A stretch of 64,000 bases of DNA from Sipunculus nudus (GCA_026874595.1 CM049314.1:66128800-66192799), one strand, 5' to 3'; counted from the first letter of the stretch, positions 1 to 13,235 are shown. Notes: generated by a model from the sequence alone, not told the origin. Program-made: numbers and translations.

Positions 1-1389
1 AATATTGTCCAATAAAACAGTTTCCATGAAATCCTTAATTGGTCTCTCGTTGAGCAAAGAGGATTTAATGGCAATCAATATGTATTCATTGTGAAACTAC
101 GGCACGATCCATGATTCATGGATCGTGAACATATGTAGATCATTAATGGATCTAGGCAACACACATGGTCAATAAGATAAAACACAATAAACCGCTAATT
201 AGTGAACCATATATAAAAGTGCCAGAGGGTCTGAGAAAGCACAAGTAGCACATTAGCCAATTAATGGAATATATAAGGGAAAACATGGTGTGGGTCAGTG
301 TGTGTATGGGGGGGGGGGGGGGGGTGACAGACTTTACCTGCCCGGGAATCGCTCATTCAGAGCATTATCCGGCTATGTCTATTAACGTTGTATTCACAAT
401 AGTATTCAAACATGTGGAATTTAAAATAACATCATATTATCCCTTCTCGTGTTCGGACAGGTTATCTTGACTTAGGCATGACACGTCTGGGACGGGTATC
501 ATGGGCGGTATTCACAGGTTGACGTGGTTTCTGATACGTGATGCTATGATAGACCTTACGTGAAATTTCCCAAATAAAATTAGATTCATCTGGAGTTATA
601 GGAACTTATGACAAATTGCTCCCTTAAGACACACTTGGCATTGTTCCTGAAACTTCAAAAGTAAAAACAAGCAGTTTTTTTCCAAGGTATGCTTGACCAG
701 TTATTTTGTGACCGGGAACTTATATACCATCTTTACAGTTAGTATATATTTGTTACTTTTATTTTCATGGTTATTTTTTCAATCGTATATGCATAAATAT
801 ATGCGGCATTCACATTTTTATTAATTGTAATTATTGTAAAGCATTTAAAAGCCGTAATGTTATTGTCATATTTTTTAATAGCAAGCAGTTCAAGCAGTTA
901 GAACCCTTGTGTTACCAAAGACTTTTTTGTGTGTATTCTGTTTGGGTTTGGGTCGCATTATAAATTTAATTGATTTTAGTCGATCTTTCGGGAATTTCCG
1001 ATTCTTATTACGTTTACTATTGGAATGTGGTGTTCTACTTCATGGTACAACAATAACACCTATATCCTTAACTCCGACATTCGACTTGCGACATTGGGTT
1101 TTTAATCTGTACAGCAGATGGCGACACGTGAACAGTTTTGCACTGCTTGCGAGGAATACATCAGTCAAGTTTTGATAAGGTACATGAACACGACAAGAAG
1201 AAACGATTTTAGCAGGGCTTAGACAGAAGAGACTGATGTATGTTTTGGGAGGTGAATTTGAACATACATTAGTTGTGTTGGCATATAAAATAGAAGCCAT
1301 GAATGCACGACCCAGTTGATATTTATATCCATATAAATCCATAAATATTGGAATGGTTAGCCTGACTTGAGTTACCATATACAAACCAT
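1..1389. other. Left end, no recognisable gene
   Basis: AT-rich DNA with a 17-base G run at 308 and a small palindrome around ATCCATGATTCATGGAT (108-125). Short frames here have no domain signal. Confidence 0.6.
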
Positions 1390-1890
1390 ACGGGGGGGAA
1401 TGTACTGCAATGGTCACCCATCCTGTTGCACTGATATCGCGGTAAACAGCGGATTGTATTAAAATTATGCTACAAGTGATGACTTGACACAAAAAGAATA
1501 CATGTGAACTCACACATCAAACTGAAAATCTGTCTCTGTGTTAACGAGTCATTTCTTGTATCTCGTAAGAGTTGGCTATCGTCCAGTAACCTGTAAGAGC
1601 CATGCTTGCACTCATGCGGTCATTTTTTCAACAGACATGCAGAGGGATATACCAATATGCTTAGTTATTTTTTTTTTCTCGCATGTGGTAAATGTTGTTA
1701 GAAAGTATACTAAAAGGCCAAAGGTCGGTTTGGTTTATATCAAGTGATAGCGTATTTAAGGGCAATGAGGCTTTGTCAAAAATGACGAAAGTATTTGCAT
1801 CTTCATTGAGCGTTACAGCGCGGCTCTCATTACAAGATGTAATGTCACTCTGACGCTTACAATGTGAGAGGGCCGAAATGGCGGAAAAAA
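1390..1890. repeat. Dispersed repeat family, copy 1
   Basis: GAATGTACTGCAATGGTCAC through GAGCCATGCTTGCACTCATG to GACGAAAGTATTTGCATCTT and GAGAGGGCC. The same order of blocks recurs at 50010-50425, with a shorter version at 6370-6570. No protein signal; the 157-aa frame over it is a by-product. Confidence 0.65.
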
Positions 1891-2032
1891 GTCAGGGCTG
1901 TCGAAGTCACATTTTACGAATCTCGTAAGATAGCATTATATCCGTAGGATTAACTGCAAGAAAGTAACAGTAAGGACACAGGATGTTCAAGCTTTCATTT
2001 AGTAAACTATTCATTAAATTAAAACAAAGGCT

Positions 2033-2374
2033 TTAGGCTAAAATAAAAAAGGTATGGTTCTCAGGCCCTTTTTTCAGAAATCAATGCGGGCGAGCGCTTT
2101 TCTTATTTTTAATTTTTGGTATGTTTCAATAAAAATTTCAAATGATAAGGGAAAAGCATGATAATAACATATTTATTTTGCTAAACAAGTAAAAGCACTA
2201 CATAGCAAGGGAAATTGTATGGTTTTATCTTCTTGAAAAAATGTCGCAGCGGCTGCAGCTCGGTATCGGAATGTTTCTATTTAAAATCAAAATAAAAATT
2301 TTTGATGCGGGGGTTTAAACTTTATGCGGGCGGTGCCTGAGAACCATACCTTTTATTTTTTTTGGCCTTAGGCA
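2033..2374. mobile_element. Palindromic MITE, about 340 bp
   Basis: Left arm 2033-2076 and right arm 2335-2374 are inverted copies centred on AAGGTATGGTTCTCAGGC, with the adjoining AAAATAAAA tract and TTAGGC ends. No coding capacity. Family not identified. Confidence 0.75.
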
Positions 2375-2751
2375 ACTTAATATTAATTCAACGGAAAAAG
2401 CGAAAAAAAACTTTTTTTCAAATTTGCAGAAGTTAAACTTGCCCTTTTCTACTTTGGATTGCATTTTCCGCTGAGAGGGAAAGCTTGATTAGAAGGTTGT
2501 GCAGTGCTAACAAAAATCCTGCAACAAAACCGCACAGTGCACGTGACGTCGTCCCTGTGGGCTGCCTAGGGCTGGAGACTCGTTTCTATGACAACAAGGG
2601 GAAGGATGAGACGTTAAAGAAATGACCCCTATATCATATTATTTTACCTCTGAGTGCAACACATCGCTGTGCCTCAAAGTATTACAAAACAAAATGAGAT
2701 ATCATGATAAAGATTAACAAATAATTTCAATAATATTAAACAATATTTGTA

Positions 2752-2955
2752 GCTCGTATAGAATCCGGCCTACATGGACGAGGTTATGGGTGAATATGGA
2801 CGGACGTTTTATGATGTTTAGGATTCATGTAAATGGAGAAGTAAGAGGCATGTCGATGTCATATCATTAGGCATGCATGTTGATTGCTACTAATATGATA
2901 CGGTCCAGTCAGATTAGGACCACCTTGGAAACGTAGACCGGATTCTATACTCGGG
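2752..2955. mobile_element. Short palindromic MITE, about 205 bp
   Basis: GCTCGTATAGAATCCGGCC at the left and, reversed, CCGAGTATAGAATCCGGTC at the right form terminal inverted repeats of about 20 bp. The interior is unique here. No clear target duplication. Confidence 0.7.
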
Positions 2956-3799
2956 CCTAACATTTAAAATATTTGAGAAGCTTTCACACTTACCTATTAC
3001 TGAGTATCATCCGATCAAATTACCGGGAACAGAAAGAAAACAGTTTGTTTAATGACTTAAGTCACCATAAAACTTTGTTCTTCGTCGGTAAATTCTTCGC
3101 GTTAATTATTTTGAAACGTGCCTCAGAAAAATATGTCGAGGTATCCGTTTGCACAGTAAGCTTGTGGACTAGGGAACTCCGTTGGTATTATTTCCGAGTA
3201 AATTATTATATGACGTCCCTCTCAAATATATGTTGCAGATATCCGTTATACACAACAAGCTTGTGGACACTTGTTACGAGCTTTGTAGCATGGTACTGTT
3301 TACACCCCTATTTCGTGTATCGGGTTCAACCGTTACGCTAAGTGACTTTCAATAACCGGCCGTCTTTTGTTGCGTCATAGGGTCTCGCCGCCAATGTGGG
3401 GTAAGGGGCTGCATTTCATAATGCCAAAACTAATGCAATTGTTACGTCATAGGCCCAGCTCAGACAGGGGGGTCCCATGCACTCACCAATTATTGAAACG
3501 TCTGTAAAATATCAATGTATCCAATATGATTTACATGTGTGCCGGTGCGCATGTGCTTGCAGAGTGTATTTGTCCTTATCCACACAGAAAGTCTATCAAT
3601 AGTACCAAGGATAAACCTGCACACATTCATTTGCACAGCACGCTGTTAATTACAATAATTTAGTCAATGGAGCAAATAAAGAGCATGCATTGACAAAATT
3701 AATTAATAAATATAACGGTTATAAAGAATATTACTGTTTTTTTAATTTCTTAAAACCCGGGGAACTACATTGCGGCGCGATATCGGTGAGGAGGCGGTG

Positions 3800-5789
3800 T
3801 AAAGGGGTGAACCCACCAAAGCCGACACGCGTCCCGACACGTCTCTCGACACGCTTTACGACACAGAAGACGTCCAGTGTGTCGCGACGTCCGCCTGTGT
3901 CGTGGCAGTGGACCAGCTCACACGACACATCGTGGAGAAGCACACGACACAAGAAGCGTGTCGGCTTTGCATCGCGGGCCTTGCGACACGATCGAACATG
4001 TTCGATTTGTCGTGCGATGAAAACGCGTGTCGGGTTGCGTCGGTTTCTTCTCGACACAACTCGACACGGATCGTGCAGTGGAACTGGACGTGCGACGTAC
4101 TTTTCACAGCACATACCGACACGCAGCACTACGTGCAGTGAGTGGGTCAATGTCAAGGTCACTTCCAGCCAATCAGGAGACAGTTTTCTGTTATCTTGCA
4201 TCGGTCCTGCCTAGGACTTGGTATCGGTCTGCCTATTTAGGCACACTCAATTCGATATCCGATATGTATTGACGATACGCTCCATTTTTCTTTGTATATC
4301 AATTCTGCATAAAAATTCTGAATATATAATGTTTCTTATTTCTAATAAACAGCATATTCACTATATTCTGCATTTATACTTGATATTGAATAAATAAAAA
4401 AACACCAAATCAGTTTAAAAACTGATAAAAAAAGCTTTATTTTATGTATCAGGTCCTTTAAAGCAGGTCCTTTAAAACAAAACACAAACCTGAGCAAAAC
4501 CGCAGGGGCTGCTCTTCCTCTTTAGGGTGGATATAATCTCATACCACGGGATGAGCCATGTTTGTCGTTTGATAGAAGGCTTGAAATACGTTATATGTGG
4601 AGTCTACTGAAAATTAAAACAACGACCTTGTTTAAGATCCCTTTGCACTCCCCCTTTCCCACCATTAATTTATATTCGTTCTGGAAAATCATACGCTTTT
4701 TCCATGTCATGATAGTATTCAGTTGTTGAACATTTACCCCTCCCTCAAGGCATTGATCATTCAAAGAATATTAGTCAAACGGGGCTTTGGCCGGTATATA
4801 AGCGCCTGGGGAAATTGTTGCGCTAACACTTGATTCAAGTAAAGGTAAAATGGTAAAATTATAAACCCATATACATGCCCTACAGTGATCACAAAATTAA
4901 AAAATAAATAAATATTTAATTTAATGGTAGCGACATTTAATATAAATTATCGATGTCATCGACGTCAGCAACGTCAGTAATCATGGGCCTCTTGGTGATG
5001 GGGGGGGGGGGGGGGGGGGCAGCATGTCCCCCTCCCTTTTTAGGGAAATGGACAAAGTATAACGGGGACAAAGCTTCATGTGTCCCCTTCTCTTTTTAGG
5101 GGAATAAAACGCGTACTTTTGTACTTAACGATTTCGAGAAGATCATATTTTCAGTTTCTTGTTTCTTAATATTTATATCAATTCTCTTTCAATTGCACAT
5201 CTCATAACAAGAAATTTATGATATCGTGAATGTTCAAACAATTAATGAAAACTAAGCAAAAATTACTTTTATTCTCAAATTATACTTACCGTATTATGTG
5301 TTGGAAAATGATATTTGAGAAAGTTTTTTTATATTCTGGCTGGTGGCTATACTGTCCTCATTATCAAGAACGGGGTTTTTGCCCCAACTCGGTGGATTGC
5401 CCCCCTCATATTTCCTGAAAAACAGGGCTCATGTGAGTATCGCTCAAACGCGCCCGATTGTTATCGGAGCCTTTGTCTTGTTTATGTCTTAAAATTCAAA
5501 ATATAAAATATAAAGTGGCTATAGCTTTATTGCTAAACACTTGCAACAGATAATCTAAAACGGTCAACTTCCGGCCAACACGCGATAATCTCCGTGTCAT
5601 GAATCCCAATGTGTGTCGCGGATGTGTCGGTCAATTGGTTTGTTTTTTTGGCTGCACGACACACTTCACGACACGCTAGGCGACACAACCCGACACAACC
5701 AAGTGTCGGTGTGTGTCGCCTGATTTCTGTGTCGGCCTGCATCGCACTGTGTCGAGATGCGTGTCGGCCTTGGTGGGTTCACCCCTTTA
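3800..5789. mobile_element. Element with inverted ends and CGACAC-rich arms, about 2 kb
   Basis: The left end TAAAGGGGTGAACCCACCAA and the reverse of the right end (5770-5789) are the same 20-mer. Inside each end is an arm rich in CGACAC/GTGTCG words (3818-4135 and 5600-5765), like clustered transposase sites. The core 4150-5590 is AT-rich with a 20-bp G run at 5000 and no coding frame of note. TTAA-like target bases are suggested on the right only. Superfamily unresolved. Confidence 0.65.
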
Positions 5790-5792
5790 ATG

Positions 5793-6165
5793 TCACACAT
5801 GCCTACGATTGCCTACGATCACCTACGACTACATGGTCAAGACTGGTCGTTGCCGATTACCTGCGACATGTCGTATGGGATTACGTTTGCGGTCACACTA
5901 GCAATCGTAATCAGTCGGTGGAAGGTCCGGTCTGACTGCATTTTATACGACCATACGACTAGTCGTAAGATTAGGCTACTACCGACCGATTGTTGAATGA
6001 GACGATTTGTCGTGCGATAACTAAAGAGTGGTCCTACGATAACTACCGACTGATCGTGGCTACGTTGGAGGCCTCGGCCTAGCTGCGCGAGCGGTCGTAC
6101 GACAACATAGGACAAGTTACGAGTTCTTAAGAGATTGTGCGACTGCACGTACGACTGGTCGTTTT
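5793..6165. repeat. CGAC/TACGA-rich non-coding block
   Basis: Dense CTACGA, GTCGTA and GACTGGTCGT words. The word CGATTTGTCGTGCGAT at 6003 also occurs in the 3.8-kb arm (about 4003), linking this block to the neighbouring element. Probably part of a non-autonomous DNA transposon. Long frames here are by-products of the CG-rich words. Confidence 0.5.
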
Positions 6166-6369
6166 AGGAATTATGTTGCGAGTAAACTTAGGAACTTTGC
6201 TTATTATGGACCCGAATATATATATATATATTTGAATTGCACCTGGGAGTACCTAGGATGGCGTTGTACGCCTGTCTCTATGCTTGGCTGAATGCTTTAA
6301 TAGAGCAGGGTACCAGTCTGATGATAATTGGTCTGGTAAGCAGGCCTTCTTGAGTTGTGATACAAGTAG

Positions 6370-6570
6370 TATCGAGGAATGTATCGCAGTGGTCTTCCAT
6401 CATGTTGCATTCAGGTTGTTGTAAAGAACCTATAATCTTAACATTATGCTACGAATAATGCATCAATGCACCCCGTCTCTATGTCAACGAGTCATTTACA
6501 GTATCGCGTACAATTGGCCCAGTAACCCATACGAGCCATGCTTGTATTCATTCCCAGGTCTCAAAAAGCG
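6370..6570. repeat. Dispersed repeat family, copy 2 (short)
   Basis: AGGAATGTATCGCAGTGGTC to CGAGCCATGCTTGTATTCAT, colinear with 1390-1620 and 50014-50140. Truncated on the right. Confidence 0.6.
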
Positions 6571-6783
6571 TGTGCCCTTGCATGATCTGACGTTGGATTC
6601 TTATGAAATTGCATGAGGTCAGACGTTCAAAGGGCTTATCCTTGTACTAGCGATTGTTTTTCGAGATTAAAAATGCGAAGGAAGTCCCAAATAATTGATT
6701 CATTGTTTCATATTGAACATGCAAGCGACATATATAAGGAGGAAGAGCTGAACTTTATAATAATACATGCACTTAAACCTCAT

Positions 6784-7450
6784 TTTTAGCTGAGGTGACT
6801 GAAAGTCATCTTGGCTATAGCGATCATTCTAAATGTGCCCTTCGTCCGTTAACAGGACACAAATCTTATCCGCTGGACCTAGAAAACTAAACTTAACTTC
6901 CATGGCGGTCCATAAACAAATCTCCTTGAAAATCTGAAAGTAGGGCACTGCGACCTATATCCTCCAATCCATGGGGCTCGAAGGTACCTCGCAAAATAAT
7001 TAAAAAATTGATACTAATAATAATTGCTATGATTCTTTCCATGCATATTGATAATGAAGTGTTTCATCAGTTTCTGAAGAATGTTGATGCCACCTGTATT
7101 TTTTCTATTTTTACGCACCTTTGAGACCTTCAAATGAAGCACTCCAACCGTTAATAGAGCTCAAACCGTAGTCGTTAGCCCTAGAAAATTCTAACTGTAC
7201 ATCCAGGGAGGTCCTACGCAAATTTCCTGAAATAAGGTTATGGTGACCTTTAATTTGCGAACTACAGGCCTAAATATGACTTAGAACACAAAGTCAGAGG
7301 CACAAATTGTATCCATTTGGCCTAAATCTTCTAACAAAACATTCATTGGATCCAGGTTAAAACACTGTATAGGACCCTGAAATTAGATCACAATGACCTG
7401 CAAAATATGTGAAAGAACATGATTTGAGCGCCCTATAGGACAGGTTTGCA
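6784..7450. mobile_element. Helitron-like repeat, copy 1
   Basis: Starts TTTTAGCTGAGGTGACTGAAAG and contains two related sub-units of about 300 bp (CGTCCGTTAACAGGACAC..., CCTTCAAATGAAGCACTCC...). The copy at 47190-47868 matches in reverse, including AGCTCAGCTGATTGAAAG and CCTAGAAA-CT-AA segments. I recall repeats with this AGCTCA...GAAAG end and GACG/GACA runs as widespread in bivalves. Confidence 0.6.
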
Positions 7451-8089
7451 TGATTGGACCTAGAAAAATCTCTTTTCTCGCATGGGACATGCATTTCAAG
7501 AATTACATCTATGTAAGTTTGGAAGTTTTTTTAATACTTTTGCATGGAGAAACCGGCTATAATAAAGATATAGAACAAGGAAATTCTTGTATAGATTCCC
7601 AGTGTAATAAACATCCTGTCTATACTCACAGAGAAGATTGAATGAAGGTTTTTCGAAAAACAAATAAAACCTTTTTGAAATAACGTACATAAAACCCCAA
7701 ATCAGTTAAATCAAAAAGCTCAATGTTGATGCTTAACATTTCACGTATCCCTGGCATTATACTTTCTTAACATATTGATAATATATGATGGAGATAAATA
7801 GAATACAATTATAACAGTTAACTATTTACCAATAGAAACTTGAAAAACGTGGAATTTGTAAGTTTACTTTACTATTGTTCCTGACAACCATTTGGAAAAT
7901 TAGCACCAAATGAAAGAACATTACCTACTGGATTTAGCAATCTCCTTTATGTAAGCATGCTTCAAGATAAAGGAGTATACCTCAGGGTGAACGTCAGTAA
8001 CGAAGAACACAAGTTTTTGATCCATGTATGAAAAATGAAACACACATGTCGGTATTACTGGTATTTTTACAAATTTCCACATTTTTGCC

Positions 8090-8600
8090 TGTGAACCCAC
8101 ATTTATTTTGTGCAAAGTGACTCGCTTTTGGTATTTTTGTTAATGATGTCCAAAGGTGACACTAACTTTTTTACTGCATATTTGTAACTTATAAAATAAT
8201 TTTTATATATTATTCATGTTAGTATATAATATAAGCATATTAGGCATTGAATCCAACTTTTTTGGGGGGAGAAAATGTGGGTTCAATTCATGATTTAGCT
8301 TATCTATGTATTTTTTATTAGGTACCCACATCTGGTGTATTTCTCAATGACGTTGCGTACATATATCACGTCACGAAAAATAAGTCAGGTAATGACGCTT
8401 ATTATATATTATTATATTATTTTATATATTATTTTTTCCTACATAATTTATACAAATGATAAAATGTTAATATATTATTATTATTAGGGTACAATGGAAG
8501 CCCATTAGTCATTGAACCCACATTTTGTGGATAAAATGTGGGTTCTCTTCGTGATTTAGCTGATCTATGTATTTTTGTTTGAAACGAAAATGTGGGTTCA
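8090..8600. repeat. Repeats with CCCACATTTT palindromes
   Basis: ATTGAACCCACATTTTGTGG and its mirror AAAATGTGGGTTC recur at about 8092, 8240-8300, 8510-8545 and 8587, with a shared TGATTTAGCT-ATCTATGTAT follow-on spaced about 270 bp. Likely terminal parts of a small mobile element. Confidence 0.55.
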
Positions 8601-9233
8601 ATTACTACGTTAGCCCGCTGAAGTTCAGTCCCGTATAATGAACCTATACCGTATTACTTAACAGGCTGGTATGGAATCGACAACACCGTCTTCAGACTTT
8701 AGTCTTTAGATTTTATATTTTATACGAAATGTTGATTCAAGTAAATTGACAAGACGATCACATCTGTTCTTTCCTCGCTAATCCTAATTTGGTTGATTTA
8801 ATATACAAGTGTTTCCATTCTCATTATCAGTGTATTCTTTTACAATTGTAACTTCTGATTAATGTAAGAAGATTAAATGGTACATGATATGTCTGAAGAC
8901 TGTCCAATTAACTATGATTATCATTATTATCATTATTTACTATGATGATCACAGCAGATTTCTTCACAAAGGTCTTATCAGCGAGCTGTGCTTCTACCTC
9001 TGTACACACGTTTACCCATTGATGGGTTTGACAACATATAAAGTCTCCACATTTATTTTGTTTCGTTTAATTCTTTATTTGGAATCCAGACTTGTCTTAG
9101 CGTACAAACGGGACAGACATGGAATATCACAAATCATAGTTGTGTGGCATATATTTTGGTTGTGATTATATGTCTTTAACTTTGATAGAAGAATAAATGT
9201 CTTATTAATCTTTCCGTCAATGGTCCGATTCTT

Positions 9234-10074
9234 TTATCCACTATAAAGATCACAACGGATATCTTCACAGAGGTCATTAACCTTCCTGTCCACTTGACGT
9301 TGTTGTTCCTCTGTAAACAGTGTCTTCCAGTCTCCGACGATTCCTTTCCTCATAAACTCACCGCCTGGGACCATAACATGTATGAGGCTGGGATTTAAGT
9401 TATAATTCTTTTTCATGTTGTCAAATTGCACGATGCGTTGAATTCGTTCCAAATATCGCCCTGATGATGGTTGATGTCCAAACATAACCTGAAATAATTT
9501 AGACAATACAGAAGATTGAGAATTAGAATGTGTGCTATTTATGGTTTCAACGATAACAAATAATACTTGGACAAGCTAAACACTCTGTGAACATCCATGA
9601 TCTCTGGACCTGTAGTGTCCAATGTTTTGTATATTTACATACACATCAATTGATGTCGATACTCTAATGTGCATTTCACATTTAACTTTTACCAAACTAA
9701 AAACCAAAGAATATTCCAAATAGCTATAAAGGCAGTCATAATGATATATACATAATATCAATGAATACGGGACCTGATTTCGGATATCCACACAAATAGA
9801 CATCTCCGTCGCAAACTTCAAAGGCTCTGATCTTATCCAGGTATTCCGGTTTTGTTTCAGCAGGATAACGGATGCCGTCTACAAAATGGCTGCCTTTTAC
9901 TCCATAAGAAGTTTCACGGCTGTGCACGTCTGTGATTTTGGAATATCTTTCAGCCTGGGAATCCGAGTGAGACTCTGATTCAGGTAAGATGCATTGGCTT
10001 ACACAAGTCAGCTGTCTCGTTATACGTTTGGAACGTGACAGAGAAAGGACTGTGGTAGCGGTTGTTGGTTTCGG
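9234..10074 (-). pseudogene. Sulfotransferase (SULT1-like) gene fragment lacking its middle exons
   Basis: Two exon-like blocks. The first (10074-9774) ends EVCDGDVYLCGYPKSG, the start of the family's YPKSGTTW loop that binds the 5'-phosphosulfate of PAPS. The last (9488-9234) holds FMRKGIVGDWK, matching the C-terminal RKGxxGDWK PAPS-binding motif, and a TAA stop. The 285 bp between them have no room for, and no trace of, the usual middle exons carrying the catalytic His and the 3'-phosphate site. The splice phases (1, then 0) also do not join. No Met opens the first block: an in-frame TAG precedes it, so a further 5' exon would be needed. Most likely a deleted, non-functional copy; a misassembly that dropped exons is possible. 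Confidence 0.82.
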
Positions 10075-10249
10075 CTGAAAGTCCAAAGGTATCCCTAAAG
10101 GGTAAAATTTACGGTGTCTACCTAATACGACGCATCTCGATAGGATGTATGGCTGATTTCATTGCTCGTTATGACGCAGCTCGGTGAGACGCGCCGCCCA
10201 GTTAATCACAGCGGTGCCCATTGAGACGTATCCCGGCGAGACGTTGTAA

Positions 10250-10450
10250 AACATCAGGCCTACTACCCGTCAGCTATCAGTATTTTGACTGGCCCATTAA
10301 TAGGCTAACCCTATTGTAAATTAGACAGGCCTACAGCTGGGAATGTTCAGGCCTCACCACTCTTCTGCGTGCACTTGAATGAGGCAGAACTGGCCCATGT
10401 CTGGTCAGCACGACGTTTAGTCATTAAGACGTGTTAAGGGGCTAAAGGAT
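10250..10450. repeat. Dispersed repeat, inverted partner of 19080-19265
   Basis: AACATCAGGCCTACTACCC and GGCCCATTAATAGGCTA match, in reverse, the block ending at 19265. Next to it (10130-10250) are several GAGACG words with no other support. Confidence 0.6.
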
Positions 10451-11079
10451 GATCGACATAAGGCAAAGTTCAGTAGCCTGCCGCGACCCTTCTAGCTCCC
10501 TGTTGATCACGTGTAACTATAAGATTGGCAGTATAATATAAAGGACAGATATATCGGCAATTTGGTAATTTAAACCTAAAATTCTGTGTTGTTTTCTATT
10601 ATCTGTGGGAAAAATCCTACATTTGGCGAGCGTTTGCCAGCTTGTTAATCTAAAGTATTTACGAGCAGTAATTCAAACCTGCATTTTTAGCAATATCTGT
10701 TCTTCAAAATTTTAAAAATGAACTGCCACACAAAGTAGTTAGGTAGATAAATTAAGAAGAGTGAAGATGAAGAAGACCACCCAATCAAGAAGTTCCAGAT
10801 TCCCGGAAATACTACGGTATTGAATTTTGTGTTTGTGTTAAGTGTCATAGAGTACAGTGTACTATAGTACGTATCAAAAAGGGCCCTAAGTGGCTGGTTG
10901 AATATATTTGATATATATATCATGAGAAACTGGCCTCTGTGACCTTTTAAAAAGAAATGTCATAGCATAGGTTAGCGTGGCCGCTGTCCACCGAAACGAA
11001 CATGTATAAAGAAGTAACGGAGACATGCCTGTACCTTATAAGATTGTTAATATTGGCAATAACCATGATTAGCAAACAG

Positions 11080-11225
11080 GCTGGAAATATTTAATTGCCC
11101 TAGTTAGGAAGAAAAATGGCCCTGAGAGGCTTGAAATATAGAATTGCTGTAAATGGCATGAGAAATGGCCCTGAGTGTCTGGAAATAGGGAACTGCTGTA
11201 GTTCAATTGCATGAAAATGTCCTTA
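11080..11225. repeat. Short tandem repeat, about 60-bp units
   Basis: GGCTGGAAATATTTAATTGC, GGCTTGAAATATAGAATTGC and TGTCTGGAAATAGGGAACTG are successive copies, each followed by a GGCCCTGAG-like end. The hAT element begins right after it. Confidence 0.6.
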
Positions 11226-11894
11226 GCGCTAGTGATGGGAGTCGATTTCTTTTCCATAATCGATCATCGGTTTGGGCAAACCGATCGATGATCGATTATT
11301 AATCGGTTCAGCCAAATATAAAGAAATATGCAGTTATCTGTGAAACTTTAATTACTTACTCTTCCTTAAGAAAAGAATATTTCCCTTCTTATATTTTCCT
11401 ATTTTTTACTAAGACATGCTATTCGAGGTTTCATTTTAATTAATTATAAAAAATCAAGGTGTCTAAACACCTGGAAACGATTGAAGAGAGTATTTCCAAG
11501 AGAATCTCACAAAAATGGCATGGACCTTGAGAATTTATTAAGCATTTTAACGCCAAATCACTTATAGTTTGCAATGTACATCTCGTTAGAAAACTCTCCG
11601 CTTATTCTGCAGCTCCCTGTCAGTTTACAGAGGTTTATTTAGTCCTCGCATCTACCGTGTCATATTTGGTTACATACGGAAGTTATTTGTGAACACAGAC
11701 TCATTATGTGAAGCGCGGAATGTTTTAAAAAATTGAAGAATAATTTTTGCCTATAACAAAAAGGAATTCTTGAAAAAAAAACTAGACGACCATAGGTCGA
11801 ACGCTTGCCGGAAATCGGAAGTGAAACACAGACGGACAGAAAGAACATATTGTCGGTTTTCTATTAATGGAATGACTCTCAGGGACATTGCTGA

Positions 11895-13235
11895 GAATAT
11901 GTGGCCCGTAGAATGACATATGAGACAAAAGAACAGGCAAGCAGACAAAACTGACAACAAAAGACGAACAGACAGACATAGTGACTTTGTGAGACAAGAT
12001 TGAAACCAGATGACATAACCTAGTGATTGAGAAGATTCAAAGGAAGAAAATGAGTTATAATTTATGTAATTAAGATTTATAGTTTTGGAGGTATGGCGAA
12101 TTAATGATATACTTGGGAGGCTCGACTGTAGCGCCCTCTAGCAGACATATTCCGAAGACGACAAATGCGTTTCGTATTATTAGTGTATGACATGAGATGT
12201 CCCAGTTTTAAAAGGATTCCTTCAAAGCTGTGGCCTGTAGAATGCTATATGTAAGGCGTAAGAACCAGCAAGCAGGCGACTTTGAGGATAACGGTCAAAC
12301 AGATGGACACACTGACAAAGTGACAGAAGATTGAATCCAGATGCCTTAATCAGGTTATGGAGAAGATTCAAAGGAAGAAAATAAGCTATAGTGTATATAA
12401 CAGAGGCTTTTGGTGTAGAGATATGGCCAATACAATGGTATGTGTGTGAGGGTCGTGTGCAGCGCCCACTAGTGGCCATATCCGGAAAATGAAAAATGTT
12501 TTTCGAGATATTAGTGTAAGACATAAGGTGTAATAGTTTCAAAAGGATTCCGTCAAAACTGTGGCCTATAGAATGCTATATGTGAGACGCAAGAACCAGC
12601 AAGCAGGCGAATTTGAGGACAACTGACAAACAGACAGACACACTGACAAAGTGACTCAAGATTGAGTCCAGATGACTACTCCAGGTTATGGAGAAGACTC
12701 AAAGGAAGAAAAAAGCTACAGTTTATGTAACTGAGGTTTATAGTTTTTGAGATATTGTCAAAGCATGATATGTTGGGAGAGGTTCGAGTTCAGCGCCCCC
12801 TAGCGGCCATATCCGAAAAATGAAAAATTGGTTTCGAGTTATTATTGTAAGACTTAAGATGTAATAGTTTCAAAAGGATTCTTTCAAAACTGTGGGCTGT
12901 AGAATGCTATATGTGAGACGCAAGAGCAAGCAGGCGAATTTGGGGACAACGATCAAACAGACAGACACACTGACAAAGTGACACAAAATTGTGACCAGAT
13001 GACTACACCAGGTTATGGAGAGGACTCAGAGGAAGAAAATAAGGTATAGTTTAAGTAATTTAGGCTTATAATTTTGGAGATATGGCCAAAATATGATATG
13101 TTGGGGAGGTTCGCATCCTGCGCCCCCTAGCGGCCCTATCCAAAAAATGAAAAAAACAAATTCGAGATACTATGATAAGACTTTAAATATATCAGTTTTA
13201 ATAAAATTCCTGCAAAACTGTGGCCTCCAGGGCAA
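11895..13235. repeat. Tandem array of about 330-bp units, 4 copies
   Basis: Each unit contains a GCGCCCCCTAGCGGCC-like block (at about 12131, 12463, 12792 and 13121), then TTTCAAAAGGATTC, CTGTGGCC and a run of CAGACAGACACACTGACAAAG, ending near GTTATGGAGAAGA. Copies differ by point changes and small gaps. The array is the cargo of the hAT element around it. GACA-rich satellite-like units of this type resemble cores of bivalve Helitron-like repeats (inference). Confidence 0.85.

Noticed and set aside
1040-1513. 157-codon minus-strand frame
   Set aside because: Overlaps a dispersed repeat seen three times in the window. No protein motif.
3690-4214. Several overlapping frames of 79-174 codons on both strands
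   Set aside because: All come from the CGACAC/GTGTCG-rich arm of an inverted-ended element. Frames on opposite strands are open for the same compositional reason.
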